Shown here: in pieces, positions 46,928 to 56,709 of the stretch
Layout: each line of letters begins with the position of its first letter
How positions within the stretch are numbered: the stretch's first letter is position 1
Notes under the pieces: model-generated
What the model saw: only the letters and a program-made list of their open reading frames with translations
What the model was told of the DNA's origin: nothing
Database searches by the model: none
Origin: a virus
Strand: one strand, 5' to 3'
DNA: 64,000 nucleotides
IMG/VR virus record: IMGVR_UViG_3300028840_000625
Coordinates: 1 to 64,000 of that record
Made by a program: the position numbers and the translations under genes

Positions 46928-49384
46928 TTACGGATTGCTGTAGTTACGTTCAAGGTTCGACACAAGCGAGAAGCTCAAGCCTTTCGCGCGTGTAATCGAG
47001 CCTGTCGCGATAACATACTGCGCAGTCTCAAGACCAATGGCGACAACCGTGAAGTCCGCATCGGTCGCAGGAGTCCTGCCACCATCAGCGTTGCCATCAT
47101 AGTCATACGTGAACTGCACCGATGGACTCCCGCCAACAGATCCCTGAATCGGGTTGTTGTTCGAGTCATTCACCAACACGGCATCCTTGCTGGAGAAGTT
47201 CCCGGAAGGATTGGTCGTGTAATACATCCAGTATTTCGCATTGGCGTCATTCTGGAGGTTGGTGTTGAAGTTCAACGTAAGCGATGCCACGAACGGGAAA
47301 GCCCTGCTGACGCCGGTCGAGTCCACATAGGTGACATTGTTGGTGTCGTCAGCATCGATGTTGTCGATGATCAGATCAGCCGTGGTACCGGTCGGGGTAG
47401 CGTATGACATCAGCAGGTCAGTCACATCCCCGCGGAACGATGCCGCGCCCCAATCGATATCAGTGCTTTGCCGTAGCTGGTGCTGAATGAACTGGTAGCA
47501 GTTCAACGCGGATCCGGCATTGCCGAGCAACTTCCAGCGGAAGGAATACACAACGTTGTTAATCGTCCGCTTGAAGGCGTCATAGGCCGTTACGCTGGCA
47601 CCGACAACGGTAGCCTCGTCAGTCATCCGCGTAGAATCAGCCGGGACACAGGTCACCGTAGAGGCGTTCGGCGTCGAGGCAACCGTGAATGACAGATTGT
47701 TGCTGGTTGTCGAAGCAAAGACCAATACCGTTCCTTCCGTTACGCCGTCACCCGCCCAGCTCCCGGAAGCGCGTGCAATCGTCGGCGCGGAGGAGTATGC
47801 GGGGTTAATCGCATCGAAGGTCAAGGCACTGACGCCGGTCACGGTAATGTCCTCTTGCTTGTATTCGAGGAACATACCCGCCGCATAGACAAAGAAATCA
47901 TTGCCCGATGTCGTGCTGAAAGGATGGTCAAAAGAATTGACAATCAGGTTGCTGGCATCCTCTACCGAGGCAATAACATAAACGCCTTCCGGAGTTCCGT
48001 TACCGCTGACAATCGCCAGTGTGTCACCAGCCACTACGCCACGGTTCACAAAGTCGCCAGTAAGCGATGAGAACCTTGCCACGGTGGCCGATGCGCCGGC
48101 TGCGGTCGTGCCATCTTCCAGCGCCGAGGCAATATTGCTTGCCTTGTTGGCCGACTTGATGATTGAGAACACATCGAAGTTGAGGCCGACAGTGGACGAC
48201 CACGGGCCATTACCGTCAACAACCGCATACTCGGTCGTATCAACATGAACCGTCGAGGCGTTTAGCACGGAGAGGATAGTGTAGTAACCAGCGATCTCGT
48301 CATTGGTAATCTGCAACGTATCGCCGACCACAACTGCGGATCCGGTAAACGGTGCCGTAGCAGAGCTTCGGAATATACCGACCGCACTGGAAACCGCGCT
48401 TGCTTCGCCAGTGGATGCGGTTACAACCGATGCGCCAGTACGGAACGGGCTAGCTCCGATAATCTGCGCATCGCTAGCCGTAATGGCTGCATCATCCGCG
48501 TGCGCAAGCGGGAAGCGGTTAACAATGGATTCAAGTTGCGTAACACCGATATCAGCGATTTCAGACTGGACATAGGTCTTTCCCTTCTTACGGGCAAACA
48601 GCTTGAGGAAGGTGCGGAAGTCAACCGTAGCCGAAGAGTAGATCAAGATCGGCTCATTCACCGCACCAAGGAAGGTAAAGTCAACCGGCGTGTTCTGCGC
48701 AGAAGTCTGCTGGTAATAGACCTGCGTATCCGCATCGAGCGAGCCGAGAGTTACGATACCAGCGTATTCAGTCGAGGCCGTTGCCGCAGCGTTCTTGTCT
48801 GCCCAACCGCCCGTTCTGATCTTCTTCCGGGTGTAGTCGTTAAAGTACACCCAATCCGCGTGAGCGGTACCGCCGCCGATTTCCATTGACTCGCGCGTAA
48901 TGGCCTCGTATGGAAACTCGTGCTTGATGAGGTCATCAGTCAGCACCGTCGCATAGGCGTCAGTATGCCATTCCTCTTTTGCAAAGGAATATACCGCCTG
49001 CTTCGTTACGCCGTCCGCGATGGATCCACCAGTCGGCTCGTTGATGGAATAGACCAGCGCACTCGCATTACTAAACGTAGTGAATCCGTCATCCGTGGAA
49101 ATCTCCAGTGTAGATGAGTTTGTCACTGCGCTCACAATCAAGTGTGCTGCGTCCGGGCCGTTTCTTAGAACAAGGATATCTCCCTGCGCCACGCCCCACG
49201 TTACAAAATCCGCGCCATTGTCATGGAAAGTTGTCGCGCCAGCTCCCGTGCTTGTCCATGCGGTTTGGCTTGACGCCGCCGCACTTACCAAAGCACCGAC
49301 AGGATAAAGCGAAAGCTCCTGCGGGTTGGTTGCGAATATGACTTGATCGCGGTCTAGGTTGTCAGGATCGACGACAATAGCCAT
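46928..49384 (-). CDS. Large multi-domain virion protein, 818 aa
   Basis: Beta-rich, with no catalytic motif. At least four units of the form V(A/V)xGDxLxI...(S/N)AST(V/L)xV recur: GDILVLRNGPDAAHLIVSAV, GDTLQITNDEIAGYYTILSV, GDTLAIVSGNGTPEGVYVIA and VLVFASTTSNNLSFTVAS. Res about 115-300 and the C-terminal 200 residues look like tail- or head-fibre structural domains. Probably a virion fibre or whisker; role inferred from context. Confidence 0.6.
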   Translation of the reverse strand: MAIVVDPDNLDRDQVIFATNPQELSLYPVGALVSAAASSQTAWTSTGAGATTFHDNGADFVTWGVAQGDILVLRNGPDAAHLIVSAVTNSSTLEISTDDGFTTFSNASALVYSINEPTGGSIADGVTKQAVYSFAKEEWHTDAYATVLTDDLIKHEFPYEAITRESMEIGGGTAHADWVYFNDYTRKKIRTGGWADKNAAATASTEYAGIVTLGSLDADTQVYYQQTSAQNTPVDFTFLGAVNEPILIYSSATVDFRTFLKLFARKKGKTYVQSEIADIGVTQLESIVNRFPLAHADDAAITASDAQIIGASPFRTGASVVTASTGEASAVSSAVGIFRSSATAPFTGSAVVVGDTLQITNDEIAGYYTILSVLNASTVHVDTTEYAVVDGNGPWSSTVGLNFDVFSIIKSANKASNIASALEDGTTAAGASATVARFSSLTGDFVNRGVVAGDTLAIVSGNGTPEGVYVIASVEDASNLIVNSFDHPFSTTSGNDFFVYAAGMFLEYKQEDITVTGVSALTFDAINPAYSSAPTIARASGSWAGDGVTEGTVLVFASTTSNNLSFTVASTPNASTVTCVPADSTRMTDEATVVGASVTAYDAFKRTINNVVYSFRWKLLGNAGSALNCYQFIQHQLRQSTDIDWGAASFRGDVTDLLMSYATPTGTTADLIIDNIDADDTNNVTYVDSTGVSRAFPFVASLTLNFNTNLQNDANAKYWMYYTTNPSGNFSSKDAVLVNDSNNNPIQGSVGGSPSVQFTYDYDGNADGGRTPATDADFTVVAIGLETAQYVIATGSITRAKGLSFSLVSNLERNYSNP

Positions 49385-49438
49385 GACCTTTACTCCTGTT
49401 GCTTAACATTAACAATCCCCTACTTCGGTGAAGAAGTC

Positions 49439-49921
49439 TTATGGATTACTAAAAACCCGATCTGTTTCTTGCTGCACTGGTATTGATTGATCTTCATTGG
49501 ACAATGCCAATCCGGTTTGCCTTATTTCCTGAAATTTGAGGTTGAATAGTACAGCATAAATCGGAACATCGCTTCCCTGATACGTGTAATTGTACGTCCA
49601 ATCGCTATCAGCCAAACTGAAAATCTGGAAGTTATCAATATCAGCGGTTAATGCGCTGCCCTTCACTCCATGTACTTTGCTCAATGCCTGCGCGGCGTTA
49701 GCTGTGACGTCGAACTCAAATACGCCTGACGTCTTTATCTCTGAGCCAACAAGCGCACTGCCGAATACCGGTTGCACCGAACCGCCAGCATAGCTTGCCA
49801 CGGCGAATGAGATGCGGTATCGATTACTCTCAACCGGCAAGAACGATACCGTTGACGCCATCGCTAACGTAGTCGAAGCGTTCACAGCTTCTGCTTGGCT
49901 ACCTGTCACTGTCCATGTCAT
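49439..49921 (-). CDS. Virion-region protein, paralogue B, 160 aa
   Basis: Almost the entire length aligns with the last 160 residues of the gene upstream: WTVTGSQA/WTITGSQA, QPVFGSALVGSEI/YPVFGSTVVGGEV, DNFQIF/DNFQIY, TYQGSDVPIYAVLFNL/IYQGSDIPVYAVLFNL. Starts overlapping the upstream stop (ATGA). It is likely a small beta-sandwich virion protein. Confidence 0.6.
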   Translation of the reverse strand: MTWTVTGSQAEAVNASTTLAMASTVSFLPVESNRYRISFAVASYAGGSVQPVFGSALVGSEIKTSGVFEFDVTANAAQALSKVHGVKGSALTADIDNFQIFSLADSDWTYNYTYQGSDVPIYAVLFNLKFQEIRQTGLALSNEDQSIPVQQETDRVFSNP

Positions 49922-50544
49922 GGATTTCGGTACACTCGGTCTGTGCGTTGGATAATCGGAATCGACTGGTTGTTATTCGACAATGAAAGCCCCGTGAGGC
50001 GTCGCTCTCGATACGCAAGGTTGAATAACACGGCATAAACCGGGATGTCTGAACCTTGGTAGATATACGTGTACTGGAAGAGCGTGTCATCAACATCGTA
50101 AATCTGGAAATTATCGATATACGCATTAAGCGCACTCGCTTGTAATCCGTGAACCTTGCTGCTAGTGCCAGCCGAAGCGGTGAAATTGAATTCATAATGG
50201 CCGACACCATCAACCTCGCCACCAACAACCGTGCTGCCGAATACAGGATAAACACCGCCGCTTGAATAACTGACAATATCGAACACCATTCGGTAGTCTG
50301 TAGCATTAGTCGGCACAAACGAAGTTGTCGAAGCCATGTAGAGCAAGTCGCTTGTACCGTCAGCCCATGCTTGGCTTCCGGTAATTGTCCACAAGCCGGA
50401 TTGAGGCGGGCCACCTGCTTCGCCCTGAGTGGCGTACAGTAAGGCTGCGCCTTCCCATGACGAGTCATTGGGAACTGCCCCCAGCTTGGTAACGTCAGCG
50501 TAAACGAGTTGCCCATTTACTGTTCCTAGCTTAGCCAATGTCAA
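49918..50544 (-). CDS. Virion-region protein, paralogue A, 208 aa
   Basis: A unique N-terminal segment (about 50 residues, LGTVNGQLVYADVTKLGAVP) precedes the domain shared with the next gene. Beta-sandwich composition, no Cys, no signal peptide. The pair probably arose by tandem duplication, with loss or gain of the N-terminal segment. It overlaps the upstream gene by 14 nt. Confidence 0.6.
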   Translation of the reverse strand: MTLAKLGTVNGQLVYADVTKLGAVPNDSSWEGAALLYATQGEAGGPPQSGLWTITGSQAWADGTSDLLYMASTTSFVPTNATDYRMVFDIVSYSSGGVYPVFGSTVVGGEVDGVGHYEFNFTASAGTSSKVHGLQASALNAYIDNFQIYDVDDTLFQYTYIYQGSDIPVYAVLFNLAYRERRLTGLSLSNNNQSIPIIQRTDRVYRNP

Positions 50545-51928
50545 TCACCGGATGGATGAACAGCTTGCCCGAGCCAAGGCTCGTCTTGCCGACCTCAACG
50601 CGCACCTTCGTAAATGCGGCGCGACCACGGTCTATCGATGTATCAAGATCAATCCGGTAGAACTTTCCTGCTGCGGGTTCACCCGTCCAGTCCGCTGCCG
50701 TCAGCGTTGATGATGCAAGTGCCGAACCTGTGCCGGTGCAATTACCAAAGACCGCACTGCCGAGCGCGGACACGCTATGCACTACGTTGCCTTGCTTGAA
50801 TACCGTCTGATCTTCATAGATGACATATGCCGAGATGTCCGCATCGGTAAGCGTTGCCGATGAGACAAAGTTAAGCGTCAATACATCCTCGGATGTGGAC
50901 GACAGGTTCACGTACATGATCGGCATGTCGAACACAAAGGGCAAGTGGCGCGTTGCACTGGCCGTGGTAAACACCTCAATCGATGACTGTGTTGAGCCGT
51001 CATTCCACGATGGCGACGAAGCCACATAGGTTGAGTCGTTGTTTCGTGCCGTGCCGCCCACCCTCACAAACTCAAACCGATGCGATACCCCGCCAGCTCC
51101 ATCATCACAACCGACCATCGAAAAAATGTTTTGACCAAAAGCTGTTGTCGGAGCGGTGTATCCTGTTGGCAGCAAACAATCAACCAGCGAATAAATCAAA
51201 TTATCGCCCAGCAATGACGTGCCGGCGATATTGCAGTTCTTCATGTCGCAATGTTCGAAGATTCCGGTATGACCATTCCCACCATTGAGCAGTGTGGCCG
51301 TACCACCACCGTCCAAGCCGCCTTGGTCAAACTTGCAAGCGATAAAGCGAGCATAGTTCCGATTATTCAAACCGAAGAATCTGTTATTGGCTGAGTTCGA
51401 CACGAAGGTGCAGCCCTCAAAAATGCTATAGCCGCCATACGTATTCGATCCCATGTTGGGGATCAGGTACTCGGTTGTGTCGTTATGGTCGAGGTGAAGC
51501 GTGCAATCTTTCCAGCGCGCAAAAGCATTGTTGCCGTATATTGAAAACACATCGCCATTGCCGGTATTGGAAAAATAAATGCCGCCAATAAACGCCTCGC
51601 CCTCTATCCTGAAACCGAACAGGTTGGATGGATTTATCACCCGCGCACCAATACGGGATTCGTTCACAGCATCTTCATCGACGCTATGCCATGCGGGGCT
51701 TACCACATCCCGGTTTGAAACAAACACCTCAGTCGTTGAAGCGGTGTGCGCGAGCATGAGGTGGTCGCCTTTGATCGGTGCTGATGTTGCAGCATAACAA
51801 TGCTGAATGCTGGAATAATAAGCCGTTGTCGCTGCAAAGGCTGATGCCCATGAGCTGGTAAGGGCTGAAACATAACGACCGCCATTGCCCGTTGCCGTGC
51901 CATCTTCCCTTATGTAGAAAAAGGCCAT
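50531..51928 (-). CDS. Beta-helix virion protein, 465 aa
   Basis: Start ATG at 51928 shares one base with the preceding stop. Central strands with regular spacing (FSIYGNNAFARWKDCTLHLD, YSIFEGCTFVSNSANNRFFG, FEHCDMKNCNIAG) are typical of a right-handed parallel beta-helix, common in phage spikes and fibres. C-terminal domain with a FVFDMPIMYVNL strand. No enzyme motif. Confidence 0.6.
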   Translation of the reverse strand: MAFFYIREDGTATGNGGRYVSALTSSWASAFAATTAYYSSIQHCYAATSAPIKGDHLMLAHTASTTEVFVSNRDVVSPAWHSVDEDAVNESRIGARVINPSNLFGFRIEGEAFIGGIYFSNTGNGDVFSIYGNNAFARWKDCTLHLDHNDTTEYLIPNMGSNTYGGYSIFEGCTFVSNSANNRFFGLNNRNYARFIACKFDQGGLDGGGTATLLNGGNGHTGIFEHCDMKNCNIAGTSLLGDNLIYSLVDCLLPTGYTAPTTAFGQNIFSMVGCDDGAGGVSHRFEFVRVGGTARNNDSTYVASSPSWNDGSTQSSIEVFTTASATRHLPFVFDMPIMYVNLSSTSEDVLTLNFVSSATLTDADISAYVIYEDQTVFKQGNVVHSVSALGSAVFGNCTGTGSALASSTLTAADWTGEPAAGKFYRIDLDTSIDRGRAAFTKVRVEVGKTSLGSGKLFIHPVIDIG

Positions 51929-52443
51929 TATTCCCACCCCTCGGGTATATACGTCCACACCGCCGCTTTGTCTGCGGTCAGGAACGATGACACGCCAATG
52001 TAAGCGTTCATCCTGTCCTCGACTTCTTGATACTCGACCAAGGCAACACCAAGGCTTGCGGCTCGCTGCGATGCGTTCGCGCCATTACGTATCTGTACGT
52101 TCGTCCAAAATGTCATTGCTGAATTAACACGGTGCGGGTCGATTTCCTGCATAAGTTCAAGCAACACGAAGCGGTCATAATCAGCTTGCGCCAAGTGCTG
52201 CGTTACGTAATCCGGGTCGAGGTATTGGATTAATCGATCAATCGCATAGTCGCGCTCCAACTGCTCCCAGCTTGCCACGGCAAGGTCATACAACGTCAGC
52301 GCATACGTATCGAGATCGGTTGTGTTTATCAGCAACTTGCGGATTTGGTACGTATCGCTATTGTGAGCCGTCAGCGTGAACAGCACATAGTTCCGATTGC
52401 CATTCGGCCCCTCGATCACGTACTCATGACTTGCTACGCTCAT
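51928..52443 (-). CDS. Virion-region protein, 171 aa
   Basis: Beta N-terminal part (EYVIEGPNGNRNYVLFTLTA), then helical (LDTYALTLYDLAVASWEQLE, AIDRLIQYLDPDYVTQHLA) with conserved-looking Trp and Tyr. Location in the beta-helix cluster suggests an adaptor or chaperone for the neighbouring fibres. Unknown family. Overlaps upstream by 4 nt. Confidence 0.5.
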   Translation of the reverse strand: MSVASHEYVIEGPNGNRNYVLFTLTAHNSDTYQIRKLLINTTDLDTYALTLYDLAVASWEQLERDYAIDRLIQYLDPDYVTQHLAQADYDRFVLLELMQEIDPHRVNSAMTFWTNVQIRNGANASQRAASLGVALVEYQEVEDRMNAYIGVSSFLTADKAAVWTYIPEGWE

Positions 52444-54443
52444 ACCGTCACCCAGCTCCCCGGCGTATCGAAGCCGCTATCGTCAACATAACTGTTGGCA
52501 TATAACTCCTCGACGCCTGTAATCTCATCCCTTGTGCTGGCATGAAACAAACGTACTTCGGTTCCGGCTTTAACGCCCGTCAACGTGAACGTGTACTGCG
52601 TTGGCGGCGTGAACGTCCAACCGTCATCGGCAGTCATGTAGTTAACCGTGCCGGTTCCTCGGTTGGTAACGAAACAACCAGCCGAGTAATACGCCTCGGT
52701 CACGTAATTGGTGCCGGTCTTTTCTATCAACTCGGTGCGCTGAGTCCTCACGGTGCTGACCCATGCGGTCGTCGTGCTTGCGTCGGCGAAATACGCCTGC
52801 TGCTTGTCATAGGCTTCCCACAATGCCTCGTTCTGCGCATCGATGTGCCACGAGAACTTGTGGCCTTCACCGGCAACATTGGTGCCATACGTGATGCCAA
52901 ACTCTTGCCACGCGGTTGCCGTCGAAGCCGGTTGCCCGGTCGTCGATGACGTCTTGGCAAGAATCCATTCGGCAGTCAGACCGTCACCTGCTTGGTAAAT
53001 CTCTTGGATAACGCCTTCGTAGGAACCGCCCGTGCTCACCAGTGCGCTCACCGTTGCCGTCGTGGTGATGCTGACCTGCACGCGCCAAATGCCGTCGTAG
53101 TCAGTCGCATGATTCGAGAAGCTGGCCTCATGCAGCAAGGCACTGGCCGGTGTCGATGTGGTGATCTCGCTATCTGGCGACATGGCGATGGTGAATACGG
53201 ACTCGCTGGTGTAATCACCTGCCGCTTCATACGGTTGATAGCCGTACTTCCATGCGCGGGTAATGTGATTGTAATACAGCGTCGAGGCCGTTGAGCTTGC
53301 CCAATAGCGGCGCGTGACATCCTGCGAGACAAGGCCGCTCACTCCTGCCGTAGCGAATATATGGCGCTGCCTCAACGTGCTGGATCCGTTCTCAAGGATG
53401 TCTGTCGTGATATGGAATACCGCGCTTGCGATTACCGCGCCATCGGTTTGCGCCACGTTTGCGCTGACGGTAAAGAGCTCGGTGATATCCGAAGAGCCGT
53501 CTGTCTGCGTCCACAAGAAGTTAGCGTCCCATGTCGGGTTAGCAAACGTCCAGCTTGTCGAGTTGTTAGCCTCAACGTCATAGGTATTGTTGACGCCGAC
53601 AAAGCGATTGATGCGCAGGAATTCGGCTGTCACTGATGACCTTATGCCGTAACTGTCAGACAGGATCAGCGGGCCGTAGAAATTCTCAATCCCGGAAGCG
53701 ACAACAACGTAGTCAACCGCGCTCGCTGTTCCTTGGAATTTCAGGTTGCGGCCATAGGTGTTTCCCTTTAGCCGCGAGCCGTTATACATGAGATTGGTGA
53801 AGGAAGCGTCATAGAAATAATTGAAACTTCCGGGATGGCAAATAATCGCATGCGGGAATACGGTGCCGCAGTTGGTGTTATAGACCGCAAGGATGGCGCT
53901 GGCTTGTACGCGGATATACTGGAAGCCGAGCGTTGAGTTTGCGTTGTTGGAGTTCCAATACCATCCACCGAGTGACTCGTCTGCGCTAAGCGAGCCGACT
54001 ACAAATACGCTACCGGCAAGGATGTCCCAATATTCATCCTGCGAGAAGGCTTGGTTGTAGATGCCGCCTACATACATATCCGTGCCGTCGCCGATTGTTG
54101 CAGGCGATGCACCGACATCCCATTCAGCCGCGGCCTTTAGCACCAGCTTGAAATCATTACCCCAACCGCCGTCATAGTCGTCCTGATTCCATGCAACAAT
54201 CAGGTCATCGCCGATAGACGGTATAACGTCAAACTCCGGGGAGACCCGGAGCGTATCGGCTGGTCCTGCGCTTGCATACATATACCGCGGCTGTCCCCAC
54301 GGTGAGGGACTCGTGCTAGAGGAGCTAGCGATCGCCATATGATAACCGAGCCATGCGCCCAAACCCGAACCAGCAATAGTTGACGCGGTGGCCGAAGTGA
54401 CCACCACGCTTGCACTGTTTGCTAATTGGGTTCTTGCTGCCAT
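52440..54443 (-). CDS. Beta-helix-like virion protein, 667 aa
   Basis: Ser/Thr/Ala-rich, with repeated short strands around res 150-270 (ILAGSVFVVGSLSAD, FQYIRVQASAILAVYN, YDASFTNLMYNGSRLKGNTY) pointing to a beta-helix. C-terminal beta domains (YTFTLTGVKAGTEVRLFHAS) look Ig- or fibre-like. Likely a large fibre or whisker protein between portal and MuF. Confidence 0.6.
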   Translation of the reverse strand: MAARTQLANSASVVVTSATASTIAGSGLGAWLGYHMAIASSSSTSPSPWGQPRYMYASAGPADTLRVSPEFDVIPSIGDDLIVAWNQDDYDGGWGNDFKLVLKAAAEWDVGASPATIGDGTDMYVGGIYNQAFSQDEYWDILAGSVFVVGSLSADESLGGWYWNSNNANSTLGFQYIRVQASAILAVYNTNCGTVFPHAIICHPGSFNYFYDASFTNLMYNGSRLKGNTYGRNLKFQGTASAVDYVVVASGIENFYGPLILSDSYGIRSSVTAEFLRINRFVGVNNTYDVEANNSTSWTFANPTWDANFLWTQTDGSSDITELFTVSANVAQTDGAVIASAVFHITTDILENGSSTLRQRHIFATAGVSGLVSQDVTRRYWASSTASTLYYNHITRAWKYGYQPYEAAGDYTSESVFTIAMSPDSEITTSTPASALLHEASFSNHATDYDGIWRVQVSITTTATVSALVSTGGSYEGVIQEIYQAGDGLTAEWILAKTSSTTGQPASTATAWQEFGITYGTNVAGEGHKFSWHIDAQNEALWEAYDKQQAYFADASTTTAWVSTVRTQRTELIEKTGTNYVTEAYYSAGCFVTNRGTGTVNYMTADDGWTFTPPTQYTFTLTGVKAGTEVRLFHASTRDEITGVEELYANSYVDDSGFDTPGSWVTV

Positions 54444-54632
54444 TTATTCGTAACCGTTCTCAATCAGGAAATTGCTTAGCAAGTTGCGTAACGCCTGAAC
54501 CTCCTCGGGTTCGTGCGGCGTCGTTGCCATGCAAGAATCAAGCTCGATACCAATGCGGCCGCTTTCTGTAACGGCCGCTCTGAGTTCCAGTTCATCCCCT
54601 GAGTAAATAATATCCCCGTCTTGGTTTGTCAT
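54444..54632 (-). CDS. Small acidic hypothetical protein, 62 aa
   Basis: Overlaps the end of the next-upstream peptide by 4 nt (ATGA). Beta-like start (DIIYSGDELELRAAVTESGR) and a C-terminal helix (VQALRNLLSNFLIENGYE). Function unknown. Confidence 0.5.
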   Translation of the reverse strand: MTNQDGDIIYSGDELELRAAVTESGRIGIELDSCMATTPHEPEEVQALRNLLSNFLIENGYE

Positions 54633-54793
54633 CGTGTTCCCTTGTTAGCTTCAACCGCTCGGCCTTGCAGTTGGGCTTTAGCCATTGCATTGGCTTCGCT
54701 TTGTTTGTTTCCCTTCGTGTACGGATAACACTTCCCGGACTGCCCCCACTTATATCCCGGCTTTCCATCTACCCTGCATGGCTGAACTGGCAT
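54629..54793 (-). CDS. Small conserved phage peptide, 54 aa
   Basis: The frame encodes MPVQPCRVDGKPGYKWGQSG followed by KCYPYTKG and a C-terminal helix (AMAKAQLQGRAVEANKG). The pattern CxxDGKxGYxWGxSGxC with an AxxQGRA tail is common in phage peptides near the portal. It may bind metal through the Cys pair or be a capsid-associated peptide. ATG shares one base with the preceding stop. Confidence 0.65.
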   Translation of the reverse strand: MPVQPCRVDGKPGYKWGQSGKCYPYTKGNKQSEANAMAKAQLQGRAVEANKGTR

Positions 54794-55140
54794 TACTCGC
54801 TACCCAACGCACCGAGGAAAGACATATTCACCGAGACCCCGATGCGGTCCCCTTGGTTCTGGATTTTATACGGCTCGGGGAACTGGTCAGAGTAGAGCAC
54901 TTGTCCATCAGCGTCTGTGACATATAAGCCGAGAACCATAGCTGCTTCTGCTTCTGAATTGAAAACCCAAATCTGCTCAGGATAAAGGCCGTTATCATCG
55001 AATTCGGCGGCGACAAGTCGTTTGGGCGAATAACCAAAACCCGTGAGCTCGCCGGACTCAACGTAGAGGTGGACTTTATGCGGCACTGACAAGATCGCAT
55101 TTTGAAAAGCCTTCCGTCCGTAGGGTGTCATGCTTGCCAT
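54793..55140 (-). CDS. Small beta-rich tail-fibre-like protein, 115 aa
   Basis: Opens MASMTPYGRKAFQNAILSVP, then RLVAAEFDDNGLYPEQIWVF, AAMVLGLYVTDADGQVLYSD and NQGDRIGVSV. It resembles the short phage tail-fibre-like proteins that follow portal genes. Beta barrel-like content, no catalytic motif. RBS lies just upstream in the portal-downstream spacer. Confidence 0.6.
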   Translation of the reverse strand: MASMTPYGRKAFQNAILSVPHKVHLYVESGELTGFGYSPKRLVAAEFDDNGLYPEQIWVFNSEAEAAMVLGLYVTDADGQVLYSDQFPEPYKIQNQGDRIGVSVNMSFLGALGSE

Positions 55141-55143
55141 AGT

Positions 55144-56631
55144 TTATTCCTCGTTGACGCCGACAAGCTGGCCTTGCTCGTCACGCTCGACAGAGAAGCT
55201 GCGCTTGAACGGCGTTACGTTAGTCATATCCGGCTCCTGCTCCTCGTCCATCTCAATGAGATCCTTTTCGTCATCGATAGTGACATCATCCGGGAGAACT
55301 TCGCCGCGCTTGAGGTTATAGAGGAAAGTATCCTGCGAAATACTGCCGCCTTGGTATAGCTGCATAAGCGCCTGCATCTCCTGCGGTGACAGCTTGGTGT
55401 CGATGAAGTCGGTATTCAGCTCAAAGGCAATCTCTTCAATCTGCTGGTCACTCGCACCGCTCCACCACGCCAGCGTCTTGAGCGCCTCGGTAATCCCGGA
55501 AGAAATATTCTTTGCCATCGCGGTCAGTGAACCTGTCTCGCTTGCTGCGCGGATCTTGAGCGTGTCAGCGGCTTCGGCGGCTTTCTTGTTTTCCTCCAGT
55601 AACCGAGCGCCAAGGATAGCCATCAACTGTTCCTTGTCGCGCTTGATTTCTTGCAGGGTGCTTAATCCCTTGCCGGTGTATTCCAAGAAGCCGGCCTTGG
55701 CATCAGTCTCTTCTGTCATCCATGCGGAACTTGAGCCGATACGCAACTTGCTACCCTTCGGGAATCCGGCAACCCAAGCGGTAGGCAACGCGGTGTAATG
55801 TGCACCATGCTCAAGATCAGCAGAGGTGCGGAAGTGAGACAGGTTGACTTCAATAAGATCCAGCAGCGGCGGCTTGTCTGCATCGGTTGTCAGATCGTAG
55901 GTGTTTATGATTTCCAGCGGGATATTCGTCAGCGGCGTACCAATACGCACAGGGGCCGCATGCAGTTCCGGGACGACAACCCACTTGTCACGGACTTTGC
56001 GATAAACGTCTTGCTGATACCGCGCGCCTTGGCCTCTGCCTTCCATGCCGATACGCAGCACGCGGTATTGCGTCTTGACCTCCAGCTCATATTCATCATT
56101 CTGCTTCTGCTCCGTGTAGGACTCCTCCAGCACGGCCATAATGACTTGCTCTTCGCCTTCCAGCAGCATGGTTCGCCAGTTGATAAGCGCTTCCGTGGTA
56201 TATACCGCGAGATAAGGTCTTGCGTTCGATGTCGTTGCCGTTTCGTTTTCCTTTAGCTTTAACGCATCCGGGAGAATGGCAACGCGGCCTGCGGATATGA
56301 TCTCGTAAACAACATCGCGGACAAAGGTATCAAGGTCTTTGCCGTCCTTGGTAATGTTCTCTAGCTGGTATTCGAGTTCTTCGGGGTATTTGACGTTGTA
56401 GGGCTTGCGGAATATCGCGCCCATCAAGGCTTGTACGGTACGGCTGGAAGCGCCATAGAACAACGCGCGTGACAGGTAGGCGTGGTATTCACCATCGGTC
56501 TGCTCTGCCAGCGGCGGCAGATATTCCGTGGTGTGCTTTTTGATCGTGTCAGATCCGGCGATGGTATGGCGGCACTTGCGCCACTGGTCTTTGCGGATTT
56601 TGTATTGCGGATGTTCTGAGTTGACCGGCAT
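55144..56631 (-). CDS. Portal protein (DUF4055 family), 495 aa
   Basis: Dodecameric ring for DNA entry and exit. Characteristic segments are YLSRALFYGASSRTVQALMG, IFRKPYNVKYPEEL, LPTAWVAGFPKGSKLRIGSS and AILGARLLEENKKAAEAADT, with helical C-terminus. ATG 56631 is preferred (GGCAGG upstream) over GTG 56673. Located right after TerL, as normal. Confidence 0.85.
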   Translation of the reverse strand: MPVNSEHPQYKIRKDQWRKCRHTIAGSDTIKKHTTEYLPPLAEQTDGEYHAYLSRALFYGASSRTVQALMGAIFRKPYNVKYPEELEYQLENITKDGKDLDTFVRDVVYEIISAGRVAILPDALKLKENETATTSNARPYLAVYTTEALINWRTMLLEGEEQVIMAVLEESYTEQKQNDEYELEVKTQYRVLRIGMEGRGQGARYQQDVYRKVRDKWVVVPELHAAPVRIGTPLTNIPLEIINTYDLTTDADKPPLLDLIEVNLSHFRTSADLEHGAHYTALPTAWVAGFPKGSKLRIGSSSAWMTEETDAKAGFLEYTGKGLSTLQEIKRDKEQLMAILGARLLEENKKAAEAADTLKIRAASETGSLTAMAKNISSGITEALKTLAWWSGASDQQIEEIAFELNTDFIDTKLSPQEMQALMQLYQGGSISQDTFLYNLKRGEVLPDDVTIDDEKDLIEMDEEQEPDMTNVTPFKRSFSVERDEQGQLVGVNEE

Positions 56632-56709
56632 AACCTGCCCCCTTCTGTTGTTCAGAAAGAGCGGCCCCGCCACTCGGTATGTTGCGACCTTAACAAAAAA
56701 CTGCTATGG

